Part shown: piece by piece, positions 57,343 through 64,000 of the stretch
How positions within the stretch are numbered: the first letter of the stretch is position 1
How the letters are laid out: the number at the start of each line of letters is the position of its first letter
From: Natronosalvus amylolyticus
GTDB lineage: Archaea; Halobacteriota; Halobacteria; Halobacteriales; Natrialbaceae
Reading direction: 5' to 3'
DNA length: 64,000 nucleotides
NCBI RefSeq assembly: GCF_024298845.1
Contig: NZ_CP101156.1
Span: 1,054,001-1,118,000, forward strand
Notes under the pieces: generated by a model
Seen by the model: the letters and a program-made list of their open reading frames with translations, nothing else
The model's database searches: none
Told to the model about the DNA's origin: nothing
Made by a program: the position numbers and the translations under genes

Positions 57343-58968
57343 TTACAGGTACCCCAGGTCGGCCAGTCGGTCTTCGACGGCGTCGTCGTCCGTCGCCGTG
57401 ATCGGTTCGGGTTCGTACTCCGGATACTGGGTTCGTTCGCTCGCGTCAACCAGCGGCAGAACCCGCCCGTCCATAGCTTCGTCGACCTCGATATCGAACA
57501 GCGAACAGATCGTGGGCGCAACGTCGAAAATCGTCGCTCCCCTGAGCGAGACGCTCTCGTCGAACCCCGCGCCAGCTGCGCCAATCACCCCCGTCCGTTT
57601 GTGGTTCCAGGGCTCCCACGGCTCGGCAAACAGCTCACCATCGAGCGTTTCGACGACTGCGTTGTCGAACCCGGCAGGAGCGATCACGACGTCCGGCGCG
57701 CTCTCGAGTGCCGGCCCATCGAACACGGCCTCCCGTGGCGCGACGGTATCGAACATCGGGTCCCCGTCCGGCGTTTGCACGTTCGAGAGGTCTTCGATAA
57801 GGGCCTCGCGGTACTCGTCGTACTCGTCCTGGCTCACGACCCCGTCTGGCTCACGGCCCTCGAGATTGATCCGAACGCCCAGTTCACTCTTCGATCGAAG
57901 ATAGGCCTTCGAGGCGGCGAAATCCACCTGCTCGCTCGCGGCGCGAATGACCTCGTTTGGAACCCGTTTCCCGATGACTTCTTTCAGTCCGACCGCCTCG
58001 AGTCCGGCGGCGACACGCTGGGTAGTTAGCCCGACGCGGGCGGCACCCGCCATCAGTTGTTCGAAGACGGACGCTTCCGCTGCGTTGGTTCCGGCGCTGG
58101 ACCCCTCGAGTAAGTCGTTTTGCCAGGCTCGTGTCCAGGTCGGCATCCCCTCGCCGCCGCTTTTGGGGACGACATCTCCGCGCTGACGCAGAAACTCGTT
58201 GATACGGAACTCCCAGCCGTCGACCCGACCGATCCCGTGGTCGCTGACGACGAGGACGTTTTCGGGTTCGTACTCGAGTATCGTTCGGGCAAGTTGTTCG
58301 TCGACGGCCTCGTAGACGGCTTCTATCGCGCGTTTGTCGCCAGGGCGCTCGTGGAATACCGAATCGGTCTGCTGGAACTGCACGAAGCCGAAGTCCGGGT
58401 CGAAGCGCTCGAGCAAGTAGCGAAACGCGTCGCCTCGCCCTTCGATTGTCCGCCGGTAGCGCTCGAGTTCCGTTTCGTCGTCCCCACCACTCTGTGGATA
58501 GACTCGATACTCCCCACAGGCATCGACAACGTCCTCGAGGATGCCGTCGGGGTGACAGGGTGGGTTTTCGGGGGCAGTCATCCCTGGAATCAACGCGCCG
58601 GAAAACTCCCGCTGTGGATGAGTCACTGGCACGTTGACGACGACGCTCGTGTGTCCGTGATCGCTCAGCAGTTCCCAAACCGGACGAGCCCTGACGTGGC
58701 TCGCGTTTACGACGTCCCAGTCGTAGCCGTCGAAGGCCAGAAAGTCGTAGACGCCGTGTTTTCCCGGATTCGTTCCCGTGTACAACGAGGGCCATGCACT
58801 CGCCGTCCAGGGCGGGAGCTGAGACTCGAGCGGTGCGCTCGCACCGGTCTCGAACAGTCGGCGCAACGTCGGTACCTTCCCAGCGTCGAATAGTGGCTCG
58901 AGGACGGGGAGACAGCCGGCGTCGAGTCCAACAACGAGAAGGCGGAGTCCGTCGTCTTCCGTTTCCAT
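57343..58968 (-). CDS. Alkaline-phosphatase-superfamily phosphodiesterase
   Basis: A 541-residue protein of the type I phosphodiesterase / nucleotide pyrophosphatase branch. It starts LRLLVVGLDAGCLPVLEPLF (metal Asp), has the catalytic Thr/Ser region LPPWTASAWPSLYTGTNPGKHGVYDF, the middle D and H ligands, and NVLVVSDHGIG, ending with PTICSLFDIEVDEAMDGRVLP. It may transfer or remove phosphoryl groups on surface polymers. It lies directly before the FemAB-like gene (stop and start adjacent) and is divergent from the DegT-like gene. Specific substrate unknown. Confidence 0.85.
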   Translation of the reverse strand: METEDDGLRLLVVGLDAGCLPVLEPLFDAGKVPTLRRLFETGASAPLESQLPPWTASAWPSLYTGTNPGKHGVYDFLAFDGYDWDVVNASHVRARPVWELLSDHGHTSVVVNVPVTHPQREFSGALIPGMTAPENPPCHPDGILEDVVDACGEYRVYPQSGGDDETELERYRRTIEGRGDAFRYLLERFDPDFGFVQFQQTDSVFHERPGDKRAIEAVYEAVDEQLARTILEYEPENVLVVSDHGIGRVDGWEFRINEFLRQRGDVVPKSGGEGMPTWTRAWQNDLLEGSSAGTNAAEASVFEQLMAGAARVGLTTQRVAAGLEAVGLKEVIGKRVPNEVIRAASEQVDFAASKAYLRSKSELGVRINLEGREPDGVVSQDEYDEYREALIEDLSNVQTPDGDPMFDTVAPREAVFDGPALESAPDVVIAPAGFDNAVVETLDGELFAEPWEPWNHKRTGVIGAAGAGFDESVSLRGATIFDVAPTICSLFDIEVDEAMDGRVLPLVDASERTQYPEYEPEPITATDDDAVEDRLADLGYL

Positions 58969-59146
58969 ACGCGGTCGTTCGTGCTGTCAGGCTTTGTTAT
59001 GCGACAGCTTCAGACTGTAGGCCGCTGTTGAATCATACGCCTCGGGTGTATCGACACCATTGTTAAAACCTGCCACATTGTGGCTCCGACGTGATGGGAA
59101 TCGGTGGACGAAAGACGGCGTGGCCAACGATCGGTGCCGACGCTTC

Positions 59147-59175
59147 GATAGTAGCCAGTGAAAAATGATACGTGC
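59147..59175 (+). repeat. Single arm of palindromic repeat family 1
   Basis: GATAGTAGCCAGTGAAAAATGATACG matches only the left arm of the family, and there is no right arm within 100 bp. It contains the ATG of the DegT-like gene at 59165, so a broken element forms the translation start region. Confidence 0.6.
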
Positions 59176-60352
59176 CCAGCCGTCTCTCCTCGAGTGGTCA
59201 GCCACGAACGCAGGGTCGACTCCCGACGAGTCGACTGCAACGGTGGATGACGGATCGTTTTCACCACCAACCGACGTCGAGACCTTCCTTCAGCAGTACG
59301 CAGACACATATCGGTACTACGGGTCCGGAAAGTGTGCCCTACGGGACGGCCTCGCGGCGGTCTGTTCGCCCGGTCAGAACGTACTGGTCCCCGCGTACCT
59401 CCCGGACGCCGTCGTCGAACCCCTCTTCGAACTCGGACTCGAGCCCAGGCGATACGCCATTTACGACACCCTGGCACCGGTTATTCCCGATCTCGAATCA
59501 CGGGCGGATGATCGAACGGGCGCCGTCGTGTCGGTCAACTACTTCGGCTTTCCACAGCCGGGCCTCGAGGCGATAGCCGAACTGGCCCACGACCACGACT
59601 GGGTACACGTCGACGACAACGCCCACGGTGCACTCAGTGTCGACGAAACCCACGGGCTGCTGGGTACCGTCGGCGACATCGGAATCACGAGCCTCTGGAA
59701 AACATTGCCAGTCGGGGATGGCGCAGTCCTGTACTGCAACGATCCCGAAATCGCCGACACCTTCGACCCGTCCGATCTCGCCGGTGTCGCTGATAGCATC
59801 ACCCGGGAAGACCTCGCCTTCGTTTGTAAATCAATAGCTGGGGACCTCCTAGACTCGACTGCCGTTCTCAATGACGCAGTGCAGACGCTGATTACGTCCC
59901 GATCATCGCAACGAGAATCCGATCCGAGGGGGCGATACGAATCGACGAAAGCCCCCATGTCTCGACTCTCTTCGTTCGTTCTCACTCGGGCGAATCCGAT
60001 CGAAATCGTCGCCCGTCGGCGGGCAAATTATCTCGCCTGGCACGCCCTTTTTCACAGCCGACCTGACGTGACGCCGGTCTTCGACGAACTTCCACCCGGC
60101 ATCTGCCCACAGGTGTATCCGGTTCGGACCGCCGAGGCCAGCAAACTGCTCGGGTTGCTTGAACGCTACGGCATCGACGGAGCCCACACCTGGCCGCGAC
60201 TCGCCACGGCGGTCCTCGAGGACGAAGCCTACGAAACGGCACACCGACTGGCTCGAGAAATCGTCGTTCTCCCCGTCCACCAACACATCGACACCGACAC
60301 TATCGTCGCGATTACGAACGAAATCGAGCGCTCGATCGGTTACTGCCGGTGA
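59165..60352 (+). CDS. DegT/DnrJ/EryC1-family PLP enzyme
   Basis: A 395-residue PLP enzyme. PLP ligands are visible: VHVDDNAHG (Asp150/151 and His154 in the usual D-x-A-H/Q position) and SLWKTLPVGDGAVL (Schiff-base Lys179). The early VLVPAYLPDAVVEPLFELGLEPRRYAI matches the first segment of sugar aminotransferases of this family. It would make amino sugars for a surface glycan, in line with the neighbouring FemAB-like and phosphatase-like genes. It is less similar than typical DegT enzymes in length of the C-terminal lobe. The ATG lies in a repeat arm; an ATG-initiated shorter form cannot be excluded. Confidence 0.75.
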   Translation: MIRAQPSLLEWSATNAGSTPDESTATVDDGSFSPPTDVETFLQQYADTYRYYGSGKCALRDGLAAVCSPGQNVLVPAYLPDAVVEPLFELGLEPRRYAIYDTLAPVIPDLESRADDRTGAVVSVNYFGFPQPGLEAIAELAHDHDWVHVDDNAHGALSVDETHGLLGTVGDIGITSLWKTLPVGDGAVLYCNDPEIADTFDPSDLAGVADSITREDLAFVCKSIAGDLLDSTAVLNDAVQTLITSRSSQRESDPRGRYESTKAPMSRLSSFVLTRANPIEIVARRRANYLAWHALFHSRPDVTPVFDELPPGICPQVYPVRTAEASKLLGLLERYGIDGAHTWPRLATAVLEDEAYETAHRLAREIVVLPVHQHIDTDTIVAITNEIERSIGYCR

Positions 60353-60361
60353 TCTTCGACG

Positions 60362-62206
60362 TTATCGAACTTCTGCTTCGGATTCCTCGCGGTTCTCCGC
60401 TGCAGCTTCAGGCAGCGAACGCATCGCCTCGAGTAAGGTCTCGTGCAGGGAATACGTCCCGTCGTCGTTTCGGTCGAGTACGTCCCTGACGCGGAGTTCC
60501 GAGACCAGACTCTGAACGGCCACGGGCGAGCGGTCGACGGACGCGGCCACCGTTTCTGTCCGTGCCGGTCCATCGATGGCGATCACTTCGATGACGGCTC
60601 GAGCGGTCCGAACGGTACATCGCGAATCGTTACAGGCGGCGTCGACGAGCGTCTCGATTTCTTCGAGACCCAGCAGTTCTTCGATCGTCTCGAGTTCGTC
60701 GGCCACGACGACGCTGGTATCGAGGGCGAGTTCGACGTCGTCGGTGTCGCTCTCGAGGATTTCGTCATCCCTGGTATCGTCGATTTCGGTGTATCCGAAC
60801 TCGTGGGGAGCGCCACCGGCCTGGACGATGGGCGTTTCCGACCGTGTACCTGTCTCCGCGTCATCGTCGTCTGCTGTCGCCCCATCGTCGTCTGGCGCCA
60901 TCCTGGCCTCGTCATCCGCGGTCTCATCAGGCTCGAGCCACATTTCGAGTTCCGCACATCGGTCTCGCAGGCGGTCGTTTTCGTCCTCGAGCCGGTCGAT
61001 CCGACCCTCGAGTCGCGTGATCGTGTTCTCGCGCGACTCGAGGTCGGCGTCGCGTTCCTCGAGTTGTTCGACCAGTTCGTCTCGTTCGGTTTCGAGTTGT
61101 TCGACCTGTGCCTCGAGGTCGACGAGTTCTTCGTGGAGGCGACGGAGGTCGTCGCCGGACTCCGGAAACGTCGTCTGCACGGTTTCGGTTCCCGAGAGGG
61201 CTTCGGCCATCTGGCGGGCCGCCTCGGAGACGTCGCGTGCGGAGGAGAGTTCCTCCTCGAGGTTGTCGATACGGGATTCGCGGCGCTCGAGTCGTTTCTC
61301 GAGTTCTTCGATCTTGTTCTCTTCGCGGTCTTTCCGCTCGGAGATGTCCTGGAGGTTGTCGACGAGGGCGTCGGAAACGGATTTGAGTTCCGGACGTTCG
61401 AAATCGTCGAGGCCGGGTGTGGCCCCCGCGTCGAAGGTGCGCTTGCGCCTGAACTGGATCTTGTTTACGCCCGCTTCCATCCAGTCGGTCTGGATAAAAG
61501 CCTGCCCGTCGTCGAGTTCGGAGACGAGTTCCGCGTACTCGGTGTCGATGATCCGGCCAACGACTTTGGTGTCGTTGTCCCAGGTGAGTCGGTGCCAGAC
61601 GAGCCAGTTCGCTTGCGTGATGAAATCTTTCTTGACGTCTGCGGGTCGCTGACTGATGCCTAAAATTCCGAGGCCGTGTTTCCGGCCACGTTTCCCGATT
61701 TTGATCAGGAGTCGGCCGGTTTCGCCCACGCCGCCACCTTCGGGGATGTACTCGTGGACCTCTTCGACGACCAGCAAGAACGGCTTTTTGAGTTTCTTTT
61801 CCTTGACGAACAGGTGTCTGGCCGTCTCCTTGAGCAGTTCGTCCGCTTCGTCCTCGTCGAGATACCCCGAGACGTCCAGAATCACGGGCACGTTCTCTTC
61901 GAGTGCCAGTGACGCCATCTGTTCGGCGTGTTCGGGTCCGATCTGGATGTCACACTCTTCGTCGGCCCCCGCGTGTAACATCTCGTACTCCTCTTTCAGC
62001 CCGTAGTACTCGCCGTCGGTATCGACGATAAGGAGTGGGAACCCGGCCTCGAGCAGTTCCTCGGCGATGACCGACGCCGTGTTCGATTTCCCCGATCCGG
62101 ATTTCCCGGTGACAAAACCGCGGCCGGTGAGCAGTTCGACGACCGGCAGCGTCACCTCGGAACCGTCTGCCAGTTCACCCACCACGACTTCGCGCGTTTC
62201 ACTCAC
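60362..62206 (-). CDS. HerA-like ATPase with coiled coil and winged helix
   Basis: A 614-residue DUF87/HerA-family ATPase. Residues 1-235: GRGFVTGKSGSGKSNTASVIAEELL (Walker A), VPVILDVSGYLDED, PFLLVVEEVHEYIPEGG (Walker B) and GISQRPADVKKDF. Residues about 250-400 form a long coiled coil, followed by an acidic region and a C-terminal winged-helix segment (RTETVAASVDRSPVAVQSLVSELRVRDVLDRNDDGTYSLHE). HerA works with NurA in DNA-end resection, but no NurA gene is adjacent, so the role may be in partition or translocation. GTG 62206 (SETREVVVG) chosen; the frame continues upstream without family character. Confidence 0.83.
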   Translation of the reverse strand: MSETREVVVGELADGSEVTLPVVELLTGRGFVTGKSGSGKSNTASVIAEELLEAGFPLLIVDTDGEYYGLKEEYEMLHAGADEECDIQIGPEHAEQMASLALEENVPVILDVSGYLDEDEADELLKETARHLFVKEKKLKKPFLLVVEEVHEYIPEGGGVGETGRLLIKIGKRGRKHGLGILGISQRPADVKKDFITQANWLVWHRLTWDNDTKVVGRIIDTEYAELVSELDDGQAFIQTDWMEAGVNKIQFRRKRTFDAGATPGLDDFERPELKSVSDALVDNLQDISERKDREENKIEELEKRLERRESRIDNLEEELSSARDVSEAARQMAEALSGTETVQTTFPESGDDLRRLHEELVDLEAQVEQLETERDELVEQLEERDADLESRENTITRLEGRIDRLEDENDRLRDRCAELEMWLEPDETADDEARMAPDDDGATADDDDAETGTRSETPIVQAGGAPHEFGYTEIDDTRDDEILESDTDDVELALDTSVVVADELETIEELLGLEEIETLVDAACNDSRCTVRTARAVIEVIAIDGPARTETVAASVDRSPVAVQSLVSELRVRDVLDRNDDGTYSLHETLLEAMRSLPEAAAENREESEAEVR

Positions 62207-62893
62207 CGTTTCACCCCGCCTCGAGCGCACGGACAGTTCATTATGCACACACTGCCCACGGGATACCTTGAAGGTTCGCCTCGAGTGACACTCACGACCG
62301 CCGGTATAGCAGGACGACTGGTCGAGGGACGGTTCCCAACACGGCCGCTGGCTGTAGGCGGTTCGAGGACCCGTACTCGCCCCGCCACTGTGTGTGAACA
62401 AGTGACAATCCGGGGAAACGATTATGTAGGTCGCCAAATACGTATGCAGTAGCCGGTCGCCAGCAGGCGACCACTTCCACATGATCACCGTTCCGACCAC
62501 ACCGACTGACGCACGCGCTGTCTCGAGCAGCGCTGGGCCAGTCGGTCCTGTCGGCGCCACCACCGTTATTTCTGGCGCCTGGCAGAATGACGTCACCGCC
62601 GTCTCCGGACGGTATGGCGTCACGTTCGATGCCGGCAGTGCCGGACCGAACGGTCGTGGACGTGTGCTTCCAATGATTCCGTCGAAGCACCTCGCCGGAA
62701 TCGCCGTCCGCGCCGCGTAGGTCCGTTCTCTCGGCCGGACGGTTCGTCGTTCTCATCCTGACACTGCCCGTCGATCCCGGTCAGTGTCTCGAGAATTTTC
62801 GTCCGACCAGCAGATCGGACCGCGCGGTTTCCCCCGGTGTGGACACCGCGCGGGCTTCCCGCGCCCCTCGAGTTCGATTCTCGACGGGGGTCT
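62207..62893. other. 690-bp stretch with structured leader and weak open frames
   Basis: No frame is convincing. 62481-62720 on the plus strand encodes a low-complexity Ala/Gly/Val-rich frame that is not claimed as a gene. A hairpin GGTCGCC-AGCA-GGCGACC is at 62455-62472, and 62760-62893 is a dense set of inverted repeats directly before the next gene. Confidence 0.5.
62760..62893 (+). promoter_or_regulatory. Structured leader with mutually exclusive stems
   Basis: Perfect stems: GACACTG/CAGTGTC (62760-62766, 62782-62788), GTCCGA/TCGGAC (62801-62806, 62815-62820), GCGCGGG-CTT-CCCGCGC (62848-62864), TCGAG/CTCGA around a TTCGATT loop (62868-62884), and closing CCCCCG/CGGGGG (62831-62836, 62885-62890). 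The last three make a cloverleaf-like fold. CCGCGCGGT (62820-62828) with ACCGCGCGG (62845-62853) competes with it. It ends 3 bp before the ATG of the next gene. Confidence 0.5.
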
Positions 62894-63271
62894 ATGGTAC
62901 ATCCAGATTACCAGTTCGCCGTCACGGCGAGGGTAGCCGTTCGCGTACCCGTGCACGCGAACGGTGACCTCGTGAGTGCCGGCAGTCGAATCGTCGAACG
63001 AACGGACGCCGTCGACCAGGTCACCGAGGCCACCGTTCGCGGCCTCGAGCCCGGCCTGAACGATACGACCGTCACCCTGGACGTGCGGTTCGTCGCCGTG
63101 GGTGAACGGGGCGAAGACCTGGCCGTCCTGAGACGGGCCGTGGACGACGAAGTCGGCGTCAGCGTCGAAACAATGGCGGCCGTCGATGAGGACGCCGATA
63201 GCGAGTCGTCGACGCCGCTCGAGGAGACGGCACTCACTCGAGAGCGACCCACTGCGTCGCCACAGGTGTAG
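62894..63271 (+). CDS. Hypothetical beta-rich protein with structured leader
   Basis: A 125-residue protein of unknown family. It starts MVHPDYQFAVTARVAVRVPV and has strand-rich segments (ATVRGLEPGLNDTTVTLDVRFVAVGERGEDLAVLRRAV) and a polar Thr/Glu-rich end. Codon use and composition are normal for the window. The gene follows a 130-bp leader with strong secondary structure. Another start is possible in frame at 62837, inside the structured region, but ATG 62894 is preferred. Confidence 0.6.
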   Translation: MVHPDYQFAVTARVAVRVPVHANGDLVSAGSRIVERTDAVDQVTEATVRGLEPGLNDTTVTLDVRFVAVGERGEDLAVLRRAVDDEVGVSVETMAAVDEDADSESSTPLEETALTRERPTASPQV

Positions 63272-63444
63272 CCGCTTCGATCCGTCATCGTCCCTTTTGG
63301 TAACAGCCGTTCCGAATGGTGGGTTACCAGGCGTTGGACCGACGTGGCTGCGCTTCAATTCACCTCGAGTTTTGCTATCTTCTCAAAACTAAATAGATAT
63401 CGATAATATAGTAAATTAGTAGTTCTTCACTACTGAATGATCGC

Positions 63445-64000
63445 TCACTCCTCGAGGTCGCGAGCAGCAGCCACCTCGTCGGAATCCGTGGCCTCCCCAT
63501 TCGGATCCCGATCGACCGTCTGCTCACGGACCGTGAGCCCCTGCCGACCCAGGTGCTGGAGTTGCCGTCGGGCGAAGTCCTCCTCTCGAGTCCCACGGGT
63601 CGCGAGGACGTACACGAGCGCCCCGCCGGCTGGTCGCATCGTCCGTCCCGCCCGCTGGGTCCCCTGTCGTCTCGAGCCACCCAGCCCCGAGGCGACGATT
63701 GCCAGGTCGGCACTGGGGAGATCGATTCCCTCGTCACCCACACGCGAGAGGACCAGCGTCTCGAGTTCGTCGTGTCGGAACGCCTCGAGAAGTCGTTGGC
63801 GCTCTGTGTGTGGCGTCTCGCCGCTGAGGAACGGCACGTCGAGTGCGGCCGCGATGTCGCGTCCCTGCTCGAGGTAGTCGACGAACACCAGCGCTCGAGC
63901 GTCGGGGTGGGCAGCCAGCAGGTATCGGACCTCGTCGACTTTCTCGGGATTCATCGCCGCCAGTTGGTAGCGTTCGCGGCCATCGGCCGACCCGTAGGCG
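63445..64000 (-). CDS. C-terminal part of an XPB/Rad25-like DEAD-box helicase (cut by window end)
   Basis: The frame continues past 64000 (RERYQLAAMNPEKVDEVRYLL reads through from the edge), so the start is outside. The visible 185 residues are the second RecA domain: ALVFVDYLEQGRDIAAAL (motif IV), ETLVLSRVGDEGIDLPSADLAIVASGLGGSRRQGTQRAGRTMRP (motifs V and VI, with QRAGR). The pattern RQGTQRAGR and the segment EVRYLL are typical of archaeal XPB homologues, DNA helicases of repair or transcription. The C-terminus is acidic. Confidence 0.88.
   Translation of the reverse strand, partial: AYGSADGRERYQLAAMNPEKVDEVRYLLAAHPDARALVFVDYLEQGRDIAAALDVPFLSGETPHTERQRLLEAFRHDELETLVLSRVGDEGIDLPSADLAIVASGLGGSRRQGTQRAGRTMRPAGGALVYVLATRGTREEDFARRQLQHLGRQGLTVREQTVDRDPNGEATDSDEVAAARDLEE

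Noticed and set aside
62481-62720. Plus-strand frame of 79 codons before the structured leader
   Set aside because: Low-complexity Ala/Gly/Val sequence, no recognisable start context; not enough to call a gene.
62831-62893. tRNA-like T-arm and acceptor-like ends
   Set aside because: Only about 60 nt between the ends, the second arm has no U33-type anticodon loop, so it is not a tRNA; reported as a structured leader.
62207-62893. Possible SRP RNA or RNase P RNA in the 690-bp gap
   Set aside because: Conserved motifs (GGAAG-type SRP loop in helix 8, GAGGAAAGTCC of RNase P RNA) were looked for and not found.

Overview
The window is haloarchaeal chromosome, most like the Natrialba/Natrinema/Haloterrigena group (order level is an inference). 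The reasons are GC-rich DNA with very frequent CTCGAG, strongly acidic proteins, archaeal informational genes (ribosomal protein S8e, aIF-1A, RFC large subunit with a C-terminal PIP box, SBDS, alpha proteasome subunit, two RNase P proteins, a HerA-like ATPase), Tat-type signal peptides, four Bat-type HTH regulators and two HalOD1 proteins. Several promoters have a TATA-like box 24-30 bp before the start codon, as expected for leaderless haloarchaeal transcripts. No rRNA, CRISPR array, intact insertion sequence or prophage was seen.

Layout. 1-5.2 kb: a MazF-type toxin-antitoxin pair, S8e, an RtcB-family RNA ligase, a GT2 glycosyltransferase and an MptG-like GHMP protein. 5.3-9.2 kb: acidic hypothetical proteins, one with DNA-level minisatellites. 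9.3-12.3 kb: a DUF35/thiolase pair in which the thiolase lacks its catalytic Cys, and the GTPase HflX. 12.8-14.5 kb: a FUN14 membrane protein and two small regulators. 14.9-18.7 kb: a conserved RNA-processing/proteasome run on the minus strand (rnp3, methyltransferase, rnp2, psmA, SBDS) followed upstream by tRNA-Glu. 18.9-25.4 kb: an FAH-family enzyme, a membrane protein, a universal stress protein, HalOD1 and a 1070-residue PAS/GAF/Bat sensor-regulator. 25.5-28.1 kb: a frameshifted exported protein, a SAMP-like ubiquitin-fold protein and a tungsten-type aldehyde ferredoxin oxidoreductase.

28.3-33.1 kb is a complete polyhydroxyalkanoate locus: phaR, phaP, phaE, phaC and phaB on the minus strand with phaJ divergent, and an operator-like dyad between phaR and phaJ. 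33.2-39.3 kb holds a BioF-like protein lacking the PLP lysine, RFC large subunit, VapBC, an AI-2E-family transporter, a GNAT enzyme and tRNA-Thr. 40.9-44.7 kb holds exported metal/redox proteins (His-rich lipoprotein, SCO, TlpA-like thioredoxin, CcdA). 45-48.3 kb carries two more Bat-type regulators. 48.5-54.9 kb holds a CPA2 antiporter, glmS, aIF-1A and a GlmU-like nucleotidyltransferase. 55-60.4 kb has small regulators and a cell-surface type group (FemAB-like, alkaline-phosphatase-superfamily and DegT-like proteins). 60.4-64 kb has the HerA-like ATPase, a hypothetical gene with a highly structured leader, and the end of an XPB-like helicase that runs off the window.

The most striking non-gene signal is three families of imperfect palindromic repeats scattered between genes. 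The main one is about 84 bp with arms TATAGTAGCCAGTGAA, in seven full copies plus two single arms. Many copies lie within a few bases of stop codons, which suggests mobile hairpins that have been co-opted as transcription terminators.
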